NCBI RefSeq assembly: GCF_000315625.1
Contig: NW_005434582.1
Span: 1-64,000, forward strand
Direction of reading: 5' to 3'
DNA: 64,000 bases
Source: Guillardia theta CCMP2712
Taxonomy: Eukaryota > Cryptophyceae > Pyrenomonadales > Geminigeraceae
How positions within the stretch are numbered: position 1 is the stretch's first letter; each line of letters starts with the position of its first letter. The notes below the pieces were generated by a model, which was not told the DNA's origin, ran no database searches, and saw only the letters and a program-made list of their open reading frames with translations. Position numbers and translations under genes: made by a program. Below are positions 1-12,180 of this stretch, piece by piece.

Positions 1-92
1 AGGAGGAGGAGGAGGAAAGAGGGCAAGCAGGAGGGACGCAGTGTTGAGCGGCAGAGGAGGAGGAGCGAGGAAGTGAGAGGCTGCATGAGATA

Positions 93-1668
93 TTACGGCA
101 CACACGAGCTTTCTTCCTCACCTTCCTCCCTCTCTCTCATGTTGATCGGCCGATGGACAGGGGGAGGAAGGGGAGAACCAGGAGGTCGGAGGGAGCCAAG
201 GGAGGAGCAGGGAACGGCAGTGTAGGAGGAGGTGGAGGAGAAGGATTGTTGGTTGCCCTCACTCCTGGCTGATGCCAGGCCTGAGCTGGAAGAGGAGCTG
301 AGAAGAAATTCGCCGCTGACAGTCTTCATCCTCTGGTGGAAGTTGGAGGAGGAGACGTCCGGGTCCTTCCATGTGCCGTCAGACTCGTACTGTGAGCCAG
401 AGTTTGATAAAGTTGTGGAGGAAGGAAGGAGAGGAAGAGGAACGAGGAGGTTGAGGATGTGGATGAGAAAGAATGAGGAAGAGGAGGAACGAGGAGGAGG
501 AGGAGGAGGAGGAGGAGGAGGAGGAGGAGGAGGAGGAGGAGAAGGAGGAGGAGGAGATCTGCACAGACATTGTGTATCATTGATGTTTCTCCTCTGAGTT
601 GTGAGCTGCATCTCAGGGTCAGTTTGCTCTTCACCATCAGGGAAGTTTTTGACCCACCGCGACTTTCCGCCTCCTCCAGCCCCTTGCTGAGATGGTGCGT
701 GCGAGACATGACCTCGTTCTTGACGAGGATGTCGCTGAAGATCCTGGAGGAGGAGAGGAGAGGAGGAGGAGAAGCGAAGGATGAGAAGAAGAGGATGGAT
801 GAGAAGAGCAAGTGGAGATGAGAAGAGGACGGAGCAGCAGCAGGAGGAGGGGGGAGTATAAGGGTCAGCACCAGCCATTTCAGCCTCTCATCCAGCTCTT
901 ACTCCTGCTGCCGGACAAGTTCCTTTCCTTCCAGCGGCTCCTCGAGTCGATCCTCCTCCTCGTCCCCGGAGAACATGTCCTCGATTATGTGCTCGTACCT
1001 CGACAGGATCTGCGGCAGCCGTCAGCCTGCTCTGCGGGAGGAGGCAGCGGCTGCGCTACCGTCGGTCGGTTGATCGCCTTGGTCCGGACCAGCATGCCGT
1101 TGTGCTCAGTGAAGTCCTCGCGGAGGATATGGAAGCGACGAATCTGCTGGTGGTGTGAGAGGAGGCGAGAGGACGGAGGAGGAATGGAGTCGTTGAAGCG
1201 GAGGAAGAGCAGGCAGAGGATGAGCGAGAGGAGCAGAGAGATGAGAGTCATAGAGGCGGAGAAGGAGGAGGAGGAGGAGGAGGAAAAGGAGAGGGGAGGG
1301 GGGGCTGGGGTTGAGGAGAAAGTTGCGGCGGCAGTCCTACTTGTATCCAGCTGTCTTCTTCGGACGGATACATCTTTCTGCTCACCATGGAGGTCAGAGA
1401 GAGAAGGGAGGAGAGAAAGAAGAAGTCAAACAAGGTGGGAGGAGGAAGGTCTGACGCAGAGTGACGAAGGAAGGAAATGGTTGGAAGGAGGAAGGGGGAG
1501 GAGGGAGTGCTAGGAACAAGGAGGAAGGAAGAGGAGAACGGAGGGAGAGGAAGGGGGCAAGAGGAGGAGGGGACAGAGTCAGAGGCAGCAAGACCTGATG
1601 TACTGGTTCGCGACCTCGATGCTAGATCCTATCGTGCTGAGGAATAGCGGACATCGTCGTGCTGACAT
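93..1668 (-). CDS. Acyl-CoA synthetase-like C-terminal domain protein (six-exon model)
   Basis: Six exons join with all phases agreeing: 1595-1668, 1341-1377, 1060-1143, 903-1009, 569-743 and 93-389, giving about 257 residues. The segment from residue 38 (IRRFHILREDFTEHNGML) through RPTILSRYEHIIEDMF resembles the end of AMP-binding long-chain acyl-CoA synthetases, where a PFxxENGLLTPTxK stretch is followed by an RY..IE.MY helix. Here TPTxK reads VRTK, so the catalytic Lys region is altered. No AMP-binding core (YGxTE, P-loop) is found upstream on the same strand. The protein is therefore either a free C-terminal subdomain or its 5' exons are missed. The last 150 residues are Ser/acid rich and unrecognised. 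The 389-569 intron is filled by a GGA/CTC run. The family link is by motif memory only. Confidence 0.45.
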
Positions 1669-3059
1669 GACCGTTGACGCTTCACTCCCCGCCTGACATC
1701 AACTCATATGAGACAGCAGAAGAGGTGCCCTCCTCCCCTCGAGCCTCCTCTACCCTCCCACAGGTATCCTTCAAGAGCGGCTTCCCGCTAGCAACAGAGG
1801 GAGGAGGAGGGACAGCGAGCTGCTTGACAAGCAAGACTGACGCAACCCACAAACTCTTTTACCTTGCTCGCCAGCTGCAACCCGCTCAGACCGAGGGCAA
1901 GACCGTTCCCGCCAGACTTCAGCGTCAGGAGGCAACCCAGCTGCCATGACTTGTCACAAGCATGTCAGCCAGCGGGCCCTGCCTCTTGCCTTGTTGCTTT
2001 TCGCATGCCCGACTATCATGCAGCGGCTGACAGCGTCGCTGCAGTGAAGCAAGAGCCACTCGAACTGCAAGGGTGTAACTCGTCACAAGCATCTCCTCCT
2101 CCTTCCCATCCTCCTCCTCCTCCTCCTCCTCCTCCTCCTTCTCATATCATCATCATCACCACCACCACCACCACTATCATCATCATCATGATCATGTTCA
2201 TATCGATTCTTCTGACAGTTCTGCAGATAAAACCAACCTCGTTCGACTCGATCCTGCCATCATCGTTACAAGAACACGCTTCAACACGTCACTCGCCACC
2301 ATTTTCCATCGGAGAGAAGCAGTCGTGCGATTGCCAGTGCATTCCCCGACTTCACGGTTCAAAAAGTTCAGCGAGGAATACATGGCAGGAGATCACCTGG
2401 GCAGCAAGAATCGCAGAGTTTGCGACACAGTGTCTCCTAAGGAAAGGTAAAGGAAAACATCGATCACTGACGAGACTACCGTTTCTTCACCACCTCCTCC
2501 TGATCTTGCATCGTACGATGACTCTGACGGGAAATGCTCAGTGGTTGTACCTCATGCCAAACTTGGAGGACAAGAGGACGACGCTGAAGACTGGAGGCGC
2601 ATGTCAGATGTTCTGTGTCAATTGTATTCTGCTCTCTCCCAGATGAATTTTCACTTTCAAAGCCTCTGCGTCTTCCCGAGTACTTTTCTATGCATCCGCC
2701 ATGTATCCCTGCACTTTTTCCTCTTTCGTGCTCTTAACTCCCGGAGTCCTGTACTTGATTCTTCCTGGTTAAGTTCACTTCCTCTACGTGTCACTGTCCT
2801 AGGGTCTCAACTTGAACCCTCCATGTCTCTTCGTTCCCTTCCCGGCCCGTCCCTTGCCACCATCTTTCCTTCGCTCGTTCGCCGCTTTCATCCCGATCAC
2901 TATATCACATACCTCGACCGTTCTTGCACCCCTACCCCCCTTTTCCACTTGCTTACCACCCTTACTGAAAGGAACCGATTCATTTGATTGTCGTTATTGA
3001 CCGTTATCATCTTGTCAAAAAATTCCGGGTCCGACGCCGACTCCGCCCACCATCATAGT

Positions 3060-3145
3060 ATTCCGTCACCCCGGGCCCGGGCCCGGGCCCCGGACCCCGG
3101 CGGGCCACCGTCACGGGCGCCGCCGGCCGGGCTCTCAGCCTACGA
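3060..3145. repeat. Dispersed CCCGGGCCC palindromic GC-rich element
   Basis: Overlapping CCCGGGCCCGGG palindromes are followed by CCGGCGGGCC blocks and then an abrupt AT-rich stretch (3190-3240). The same vocabulary recurs at 4540-4600, 17455-17475, 45110-45360 and 58918-58935, which points to a dispersed repeat family. Confidence 0.6.
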
Positions 3146-3484
3146 GTCCGGGCCGGGCCATCAATGCCGGCCAGTGCCGCGCGGCCATCTTTGGCAACAA
3201 GATTTCGAACTGTTTACTCAAATTTCGAAGTACACTTGAAGGCTCCGACGATGGCACCCTCAGCTCAGCCAAGATATGCTGGAAAACCGTCCGATGATGA
3301 TGATTGCTCAATGGAAGGGTCTTCTGGATCAGATCAGAGAGACATCAAGTAGTTTCAGTAGCCCAATCATGAATGATGTTGCACCGCGGCAGGTGGTAGT
3401 GAAGTTTCACTTGGTTTACTGATCTATTCGTTGGTGGACAAACAGCCCACACACAAGCTTTACTACGATATTCTATGATGTTAC

Positions 3485-3526
3485 ATGTGCTGTGCTGTGC
3501 TGTGCTGTGCTGTGCTGTGCTGTGAC
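3485..3526. repeat. (TGTGC)n pentanucleotide repeat
   Basis: About eight uninterrupted copies of a GCTGT/TGTGC unit lie in non-coding DNA. Confidence 0.9.
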
Positions 3527-4904
3527 AGATGCGACATCGTCAATCGGATGCATCCTTGCTCCCACATGAGCCTCATGGTACAGATCTGTACCATTAAAGC
3601 GCCCTAGTGTTCAGCCAGGAATGGTATGTGCTGATCGTGTGTATCCCATCCTCCCATTCTCATCCTGCCATGCGCTTCTCAGATGGTTGACTTCTTAATC
3701 GTTGTCGCACACGCTCTTGCAAGCTGACAGCCAAAACATTTATTCATACATCACCCTCTATCAAACATCCTATAGTACAGTTGTCGTCATGACCCGGCAT
3801 CGGTGCCTCCTCCATGGCGTCATGCTGCCTCTACATCCCCCGGAGCCTGGCTGCACTCCGTTGCCTTCCTCCTGGCCTCCAGTAAGTTCGTCAAGCAGCT
3901 CCTTCTTCCTTCTCCCTCTCCCGATGCCTTCACGACAGGCTTGCAGGATATGCCAACGGGTCTGAGCGAACGCTTGAGCGAGAGCCTGCTGCTGGGAGCC
4001 GGTAGCCAGTCCTCCTTGAAGCGGATGGTGCGGGGAGGGAGGACTGGGCCAGTGCACATCGCGAGTGAGGAGAGCAGGGGAGCAAGTCCTAGTTTGATTC
4101 CTGGGGAAGGGTGTGGTAAAGATCGGAACACTCCGCTGCCAGGATATGAAGCGATGAGATCGTTTGTCAGCAAGGAGGTACTTGCCTGGCAAGGGTCAAA
4201 TGCAGGAAACGTAAGAGACAGATGGAGACAATTGAAGGATTATGGACCATGAGGGTATGGGGGTGTGGGGGACCAAGAGGCTGACGACGGAAAACTCTGT
4301 ATGTCATATTTGACTATGAGGCGAGTGCCGCTGTAAACTTCTTCGGGCTCTTGCTTTATATCCTCTAGTACCATTTCTGTACCATGACAGCTCCGAACGC
4401 AACGGTTGGGGAACTTCGGAATGCCAGTCCAGGCCCGGTCAAGCCTCCTCAACTCTCCTGCCATGATTGTAAACGCCACCGCCCACTGCCCGCAGCGAGT
4501 CGAGTCGCCGGCCTCAGCAGCCCGGGGGGCGCTTCAAGTATTTGGGCCGGGCCGCCGGGTCGGGGCGGCCCGGGCCGGGCCGCCCGCCGCCGAGTCAGCA
4601 TCCGGCGGACTCAGTCCGGCGGATGCCTCAGGAGTCAGTAAGTAGGGTCAGTGGGGGGGATGCGGTATCGAAGATTTTCCCGCTCTTTCCATGCCGACAA
4701 CCTCGTATCAGTGGTGGGAAGGTAGCGACGAGGAGAGGCCGAGGACAGGGAAGAGGAGAGGGAGAAGGGGAGGGATATATGAGAGAGGGTCGATGATGGT
4801 GAGAAGAAAGCGCGACAACAGCAAGAATCTCACGGGATTGAAAGAATTTGAACACGTAAGAATCTGTTTTGCTGCGTAGTAGGCTGTCCGTTTGGAGGTA
4901 GAGA

Positions 4905-7900
4905 ATGGCCGCTGTGGATAGCGTGTCATATGATGTGTTCTTTGAAGATGATCTTTCAAATGCCATGCTATCAACTGGTGTGTACACCCGTTCACCAGCA
5001 AGTTTTGGTGCTGAACAAGACCCGAACGGATCTACAGGATCATACCGCAAGGACCTGCGTTTGGGAATGTATCACATTAGCAGCGAAGTGATCAATACAG
5101 AAGAAGCCAGCAGTGGCGATGAGTGTTTCTCAGAAAAGTTTTGTGAGAATGTGTTTCAACCCACAGAAAGCAGACCAGAACAATCTCGGTATACACTCAA
5201 CAAAGAATTCTGCAGTCGACAGAAAGAAACAGAAAGAAATGCGAGCCTCGACAGAAAGAAATGCGAGCCTTGTCAGGAGCAAGAAGCAGTTGCAAACAGT
5301 GAGGTGACTGCACCTCTGGCTTCATTCTCTTACGATGAGTCCTTGGGATCTCAACACTCTGTTCCACCTGAAGTGGCATTTCCTTCAAATCAAGAAGGAC
5401 AGGTTCATGGTGCGGTGCACAAGTCAAAGAGGAAGCAATCCCAGACAGCAACTGATCAATCATGCGTGAACACCTCTTATGAAATTCAAGACTCAGGATT
5501 GAAGAAAGTGAAAAGAACCTCATTTGACAAACATGACTTTGAAATGGTGTGCATATCTGAAACCGAGAAATCGAATAAAATGTTGGGAAATCAAAATGAT
5601 ATTTCAGAAACAATAGTAATGTGTGAAGGAAGTCATAGCCTTGCATCATTGCAGTCAAAAATTGAGATTCATCTGACCTCAACCGGGAATGTGGAACTTA
5701 ATTTTGAGTACCAAACAACCGAAAAAGACCCAGAAAAAAATACTCTACCGCATATATCACACCAAGACGGTGAAACCAACAAATCAAAACAGAAAGAACC
5801 GTGCGGAGAAGGAATGCCAGGCTACCCTCGCAGGCCAGTCAGGGGACAGCTGGCAAGGCTTCACGACGGGCGGGGGGAGACGGCTACAGGCATCAAGTAC
5901 AGGACTGAAGAAAGCAGAGGCGTTGTTCTCAGGGCTGGCAGGCGGGGAGGCTGGCAGAGAGACAGAAGAAGGTGCGGAGAAGGAATGCCAGGCTACCCTC
6001 GCAGGCCAGTCAGGGGACAGCTGGCAAGGCTTCACGACGGGCGGGGGGAGACGGCTACAGGCGTCAAGTACAGGACTGAAGAAAGCAGAGGCGTTGTTCT
6101 CAGGGCTGGCAGGCGAGGAGGCTGGCAGAGAGACAGAAGAAGGTGCGGAGAAGGAATGCCAGGCTACCCTCGCAGGCCAGTCAGGGGACAGCTGGCAAGG
6201 CTTCACGACGGGCGGGGGGAGACGGCTACAGGCGTCAAGTACAGGACTGAAGAAAGCAGAGGCGTTGTTCTCAGGGCTGGCAGGCGAGGAGGCTGGCAGA
6301 GAGACAGAAGAAGGTGCGGAGAAGGAATGCCAGGCTACCCTCGCAGGCCAGTCAGGGGACAGCTGGCAAGGCTTCACGACGGGCGGGGGGAGACGGCTAC
6401 AGGCGTCAAGTACAGGACTGAAGAAAGCAGAGGCGTTGTTCTCGGGGTTTGATTGTGTCGAGGAAGGTGAGTCGCAGGCTGAGTGTATGAACGGGTATAC
6501 GAACGGAACTCGGGATGAGGCTTCCCCTACTGATAGGAAAATGTTTCCAAGTCCGAAGGTACCCGCTCAAATTTTCTTTGTTGTGTTGAGTTTAGGATCT
6601 GTTTACGATGTCGATCAGAAATCTCTTGATTCGACGGGGCCTTTTGTAGTTTGCATTTCCAGTGCTGTTGAAAGGTAACTATCTGTCGTGTTGATGTTCA
6701 CTTGTAACATTTCTCAGCACTCAGAACTCTGGTCGACGAATAAGTAGTTTGTCACAGCCATCAACTTTCAATAGCTTCAATGCAACCCCTCAAGATTTTT
6801 CTGCTCGTTCGCCTGAGGTTGATCACAGATCTAAGTACCAATCAAAGACGGAATGCTTGTCGCAAAGTTCAGATCGACTTCAGGACAAGTGTGTCACCCC
6901 GATATCAAACTCAACTCCTAGCTCTTCGTTCTCTTCCAATACTAACTCAACGCCATATGGTCTTGTTTCTTGCAAGACATCCTCTGCTTCAAGATTTCGC
7001 AAGCCATTTAAGATGCCGCGGCGGACGGAGTGTACAGCATCAAAAGAGAAGACAGTTGAACGCAGAAAGATTTCTGATTCTTACCTTTATGAGAACATGC
7101 CACTTGATCAGAAATTGGTCACGCCCAAATTGCTGTTCTCCCCGCGGGGTGACAAATCCAATGTTGTGCACGAGCTATGTGGTACTTCGAATGTTCTACA
7201 ATTGTCCAAAACTGCTACAATTGGTCTTCACGACGCAGTGCATGGAGCATTTCCTTTTTCAGATGAATCAAATGGAAATATCAGTATCCAAGACTATGTC
7301 AAAATTGTTGGGATTACTGCCAAAAATGCAGTTAATGTAAAATTGCCTTGTGAAAGCAGTATATTCTTTGACAGTAACCAGCGGGAAACAAAGAATAATC
7401 ATGCCCAAGTCGGTGTGGATGAAATGTTTTCGAGGTTGCAAACAGTTAATAAGACAGGAGAGTCACTCGATGAGGGGTGGGCTAAACAGCACTACAGCTT
7501 GATTGTTTGGAAACTAGCTTCCATGGAGAGAGCTTTTCCGTCGATCTTTGGAGGAAGTTGCCTCTCTGCCGATAAAGTGTTCTTGCAACTTCTGAATAGG
7601 TACGACATAGAATATGTTCGGGGGAAACGGAGTGTTTTGACGAGGATCAAAGAAAGAGATGAGCTTGCGTCAATTCATTTGGTTCTTTGCGTGTTTGAAA
7701 TTACGTCTGAAGAAACCACAGTAAGAATGACAGATGGATGGAATTTCGTTGATGTCATTTTGGACGAGGTTTTGGTCACTTTCGTGAGAGGAGGTAAGAT
7801 TTTCGTGGGACAAAAGTTGAGATTGTACGGGTGTGAAATCATTCATCGAGAAGGAAAAGGAATAGCATTAAAGGCTGGAGTTAACAATACTCGAAGGGCT

Positions 7901-9059
7901 GAATGGTATGCCAAGCTTGGAGCGCAAAAGTGCAAGCCACCTTTTTTTGGGCTCAAGTCGATAAGACCTGGCGGTGGCGTTGTCCCTCGCATTCTGGTGG
8001 TCGTGCAGAGAGTCTTTCCTGTTTTGGTGATGGAAACTGATTCGAAAGGAAGGAAGGTTTGGAAATCATTAGAATTATATGCTAGGGCCCGGGAAGAAGT
8101 AAACCGCAAGCACGAGGAGTGTTGGGAGGAATTTTTGGCAAAGAGGGTTTGTTGCGATGACAGCGATGAGAATGTCAATCTTTCTGAACAGATTGCTGAT
8201 TTAAGGACAGAATTTCTGTGTACGACGGAGATGAAAGAGAGCGCAGCATGTCCTGTCTTTCGATTCAAGGTTACCTGCTTGCAGCAGCTAGCTTCGGAGT
8301 CACCTGTTCAAGCTTACATCACCTGCTGGAGACCTCAACCATCCATCGTCGAATCCATTCAAGAAGGAAAATGTCTTTCGATCTGCAATCTACAGTGCGG
8401 CAAAGTCACCAAAAATGATCGCATGTGTCTTTCCTTTCTGCCTGGAACTCAGATTTCTGCTTTTCACGATTCCAGAGCAGCTAGTTTGTTCTCGGAGAGG
8501 AAATTTCTCTCCATTGACAACCTTGACCATGTTTCCAACAGCGATGAATTTGATGTGATTGGAATAGTGGCGGCTATCGGCAGGAAATACGTACCTTCGG
8601 GGCAAAGGGAGCTCGAGGAAGATTCATATCATCAATTATTGGCATTGACATCAATCAAAAGGCAGATTGCTACAGAGGAACAAACTGACGTACAAGAGAA
8701 AATGGGCTCTCAATCTATCAAAGATTTTTTGATCGTCCGAATCAATCTGCATTCGGTCGCAGAGTTCAGACAGAGAGATTTGATAAGAGAACCTTTAGTA
8801 ATTAGCGTGAAAGATCTCAGGTAAGAATATTCGCTGATGAGATTATTGCGCTTATATTTGTTGAAGGAACATTAACATAGTATCAAGTGTAAGCGAAGTC
8901 GGTGCAGTCTACACAAGCTTCGCTTCTGAAGAAACCGAATTCCTGGATAGGCCTCGCGGGTCTAGCTTGAACGAGAAATTGTGGGATAATTGCATGCTTT
9001 GGTCCAAGAATGCCAAAGAGGAGCTTGAGGTGAATGAGTTCTCCCTCCACTTTGTCTGA
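4905..9059 (+). CDS. BRCA2: BRCA2 homologue with four BRC repeats and OB-fold DNA-binding domain
   Basis: BRCA2 is the homologous-recombination mediator that loads RAD51 on ssDNA in the nucleus. Model: exons 4905-5769, 5834-6674, 6718-8820 and 8888-9059, all phases consistent. Exon 2 holds four 57-residue tandem units, each with a BRC motif (GFTTGGGRRLQASSTGLKKA then EALF); the FxxA and LF contacts of BRC peptides are recognisable although FTTA reads FTTG. Exon 3 carries the BRCA2 helical domain, then OB1 (RMTDGWNFVDVILDE, VGQKLRLYGCE, RAEWYAKLG), a tower reduced to a short EEVNRKHEECWEEF helix, and OB2/OB3-like sequence. The start at 4905 is the first ATG of the frame. The gene ends tail to tail with UTP18, 110 bp away. 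The 5770-5833 intron ends inside the first repeat; without it the BRC frame would need an indel. Confidence 0.9.
5802..6450 (+). repeat. Four 171-bp tandem repeats encoding BRC motifs
   Basis: Units begin near 5802, 5971, 6142 and 6313 (GTGCGGAGAAGG) and are almost identical base for base; differences such as CATCAAG versus CGTCAAG and GGCGGGG versus GGCGAGG are single changes. The length is a multiple of three, so the other sense frame and one antisense frame also stay open across the array. Only the frame giving GFTTGGGRR matches BRC repeats. Confidence 0.9.
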
Positions 9060-9169
9060 GCTTCTATTGCAGCACAAGTGTCGCCTTGCAGAGGAGGTGA
9101 TCAAGGTTTTCATGATGTAGATGCATATTAGGGTCTATTCCTGTATTCGTTTTCTTCCTGGTGCTACTC

Positions 9170-10857
9170 TTACAGGTAGTGCTTGAGCCGATAGAGCAAA
9201 ACCTGCATAGAATGGTCAAGTCATGAACAATAATGGGGCAGGAAAGATCTACCTTCCCCCTGTCGTTTCCTATTGCAAGAAAACGATTGTTAGCGCTGAA
9301 ATCTACAGACGAGACATAGTGCAATGGTGTGGAGCTCGTGGGCCAGTTTGAGAAGACGCTGTTGGAGGAGACATGAAGTATCTTCAGACCCTCCTTCTTA
9401 ACATGCGACGCCATTGCCAGCGCCTGCCCGTCCGGGCTGAATCGAAGCTGCGAGATCGAGGTCGTAAGATTCATCACGGACTTCCTGGTTGCCGGATGGA
9501 TGACGCCGTAAGCGTCAGGGTCATGTCCATGGAACCCCCGGACGTCGTACGTGTTGACAACTCCGTTCTGCGAGCCACAGGCAAGAAGGCCTCCGTCGCC
9601 GGTGACAGCCAACGACGAGATCTTGAGAGAGCCTTCGTCTTCGATCTTCCTTACACACCTTCTCGTCCTCATGTCCCACTGATACACGATCGGGCTATCT
9701 CCAGCAGTGTAGAGGTAGCAGCCGTCTGGGCTGTAGGCGCAGCAGTTCACGTCGCAGTTCATCTTGAGATCGCCAATCTTCTGCTTCGTCTTCCTCGACA
9801 GGATCTGAACGCCTCCACATGTCGACAGGATGGAGATGAGCTTGTTGTCAGGCGACACGCAGAACTGTCCAAGAACGCGATCATGGTGCCCCAGGACTCC
9901 CTCAACCTTCTCGATCTGCGCTGCCGCCAGGTTATACACATAGAAGTGCTTCCGACGACCCGAGACAAACACTTCGTCTCCGTCAGCCGAGAACTCTGCG
10001 CTGGTGATGGGCAAGTCCTCAAAGTACACACTCTGTACCTTGGGGTTCTTCTTCCCGTCGACCTGGTAGAGGCGAAGCCTCTTGTCCAGGCCGGCAGTCA
10101 TCATCAGCTGGCTGTTGGTATGAAACCGAACAGTCTGGATGACACAGTCCGGCACATCGGAGATGTTGGCGTCTTTCATCCTCTCGACGTCAAGCACCGC
10201 AGAAGGGAGGAGTCGATTCTGACTGCCCGTTAACTTTGCTGTAGACTTCAGCAGGTTCATCCCGTCCTCCTCGCCATCTGCCGACTTGACGTTTGCCGCT
10301 CGCGTCGCCCAAGACACGTTGTTGTTGACCTTGAGCACCTGGCTCCTAAGTCGCTGAGCATATTCCTCGCCATCAATCGCTTCCTCCTCCTCGCTTTTGC
10401 GAAGTTTTTTGAGGCGATCTTTTGACTTGATGTCAACCGAAACATTCTTGTCGTCTTCGTCCTGCCAGGCAGGGACATCCTTGCTTCCTGAGCTAACCAT
10501 CGCCACTTCCTCTTCCTGTGCTGCCTCCTCGTCTGCTTCGGCCCCACTTGCTCCGAACAGAAGCTGCCTCCATTTCTCCTCCATGTCTATTCCATCGTTT
10601 TCAGCATCCTTTCCTTTCTTCTTCTGTTTTCCCTTTCCGTCCATCTCACCCGCATCTTGGCTGGAGGACGGAGCTTTCTTTCCCTTCTTCTTGTTCTCCC
10701 GGGCATCGTCGTCCTGCTTGCGGCTTGTCTTGCGACTCTTGACGCCTTCCTCCTCCTCTCCTGCCCTCCCGCCCTTCTTGTCTATCACGAACAGCATCTC
10801 TTCCTCCGCCATTTCGCACGTGCAGCAATCGGATACCAAATTCCAGTGACTGACCAC
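9170..10857 (-). CDS. UTP18: U3 snoRNP/SSU processome WD40 protein Utp18
   Basis: Utp18 is a WD40 subunit of the UtpB subcomplex of the small-subunit processome and acts in nucleolar 18S rRNA maturation. The first exon runs from the ATG at 10857 (or the second Met at 10812, MAEEEML) down to 9253. An acidic, Lys-rich N-terminal 200 residues is followed by WD40 repeats with recognisable cores (VIQTVRFHTNSQLMMTAGLD, YSPDGCYLYTAGDSPIVYQW, QLRFSPDGQALAMASH). An intron at 9203-9252 (GTAGAT to TGCAG) joins NDRGK to VLLYRLKHYL and a stop at 9170-9172. That matches the family ending G(N/D)xxGKxLLYRLxHY. Size and domain order are normal for the family. Confidence 0.9.
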
Positions 10858-12180
10858 ATCCCCCCACCGTCATAGGCTGCGGCGCCCGGCTCGCCTCAGG
10901 GCCCGCCTCCCGGAGTCTGCCCTTGTCACTTGACGACTACTTGAACAATCCCTGAGAATACTGGGGATAAGAATCGGCCGTAGTTCGGCCAAGATGTACC
11001 TTGACAATCAGGGGCACTGTCAGGAAAAGAAAAATTGTTTGTGCTTCCCTCCATTCTGGGAGGGGGCCCGGGGAAACTGTATAGTCCTACCGTACTGTAC
11101 CGCCGCCACTGAACCCAGAGCCCACAAAGCTGATGAGAATTGATGTAACATTCGGAGTCACCATGTGCTATCACGCCACTGTTCTTTATCTCCCCGGCTA
11201 GCCCTCCCTTCCGCTGCCCTCCGACGGTGACGGCTGACTGCGCCCTCCCGGCGCCATGTCAGGAACTTGTGACTTCGGAACTCGGGAATGCTTGTCCGAT
11301 GGTTCCTCTGGAGGAACAAAATATCATTCCTTTGAAGGAACACTGTCACATGCAGAGTCGCCTCCGAGCCCGAGTCGAGCTGGCTGGATGACTAGCAAAG
11401 GGTGGTGTAGTGGAGGGACAGTGTTGAAGGGTAGGGACATATGCGTTCGCCACTAGCAAGAGATATAGAGGATATCAGAAGCAGGGGGTACGGGGGCACC
11501 GATCGCCATGATGGCGATGTTAGAAATTCCATGGCGAGTCCTTATCTTTCATTTCAGTACCGTTGAAAATTTTGTCAACTAATTTTCAAAGTTTAGATGA
11601 CATATTTAAATGTTCCTCCCCTACCCTTAGTGTCTTTTCTTTCAAGTTCATTGGACACCCTACCAGCCGTGACTGATGGAACATGCACCATACCACCTGA
11701 AGCACCTATCCCTCTCTCATCCTCGTTTGATCTTAGTGATACACTTATAAGATCTAATCGCTCTAGCCGAGGTGATTATTGCAGTCCTATGCCATGCCCT
11801 TTGCTTCGACAACCCCTACCCCCTTCTCCAACCTACATATAAACAACCCACCTACCCCCCACGTTTGTCTCTGGCGATGCCGTCCAACTGCTATCGCTGC
11901 AAGGCAAGGAGCAGCTGAGATGAGACGCTTGCTGGCCTTGCATACGTGATGGAGATGCTCTCATTTAAGCCCTCCCCCTCCCCCTCCCCCCCCCCACATC
12001 TCTTCCTTCCATCATTCTCTTCCTGTATTGCTGGAACACTTGGTGGTGACCTTCATAGATCGCTTTTGACTCGCGTTGCTCCAGATCGTGGTCGATGCTT
12101 ACACCACCAACAGCTCAAAATGCGTAAATACAATGGCTGTTGGACTTTTGCGATCTGACTTTGAAACTTTTACATTATCG
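10858..12180. other. Intergenic region, no gene seen
   Basis: It contains GC-rich repeat fragments at 10860-10920, low-complexity C-runs near 11980-11995 and AT-rich DNA at 11530-11610. No exon chain with consistent phase was found on either strand. Confidence 0.5.

Larger units (their letters stand above)
1669..4904. other. Intergenic region with weak coding fragments and GC-rich repeats
   Basis: No gene can be defended here. A plus-strand stretch at about 2206-2446 reads as protein-like sequence (DKTNLVRLDPAII and beyond) and ends at a GTAAAGG donor. A second stretch at 2468-2645 (DDAEDWRRMSDVLCQLYSAL) could be its next exon, but no start or link was found. Positions 2110-2190 are CCT and CAT/CAC runs. 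Overlapping ORFs at 3770-4252 on both strands show no family likeness. CCCGGGCCC-rich DNA lies at 3068-3140 and 4540-4600. Confidence 0.4.

Noticed and set aside
232-597. Poly-Glu/poly-Gly plus-strand ORF
   Set aside because: GGA triplet run inside an intron of the minus-strand gene.
3770-4252. Overlapping 117-149 codon ORFs on both strands
   Set aside because: No motif, no exon partner, and no way to choose between strands.
5784-6377. Open antisense frame and second open sense frame across the BRC repeats
   Set aside because: They stay open only because the 171-bp unit is a multiple of three and GC rich; the BRC motif exists in one sense frame.
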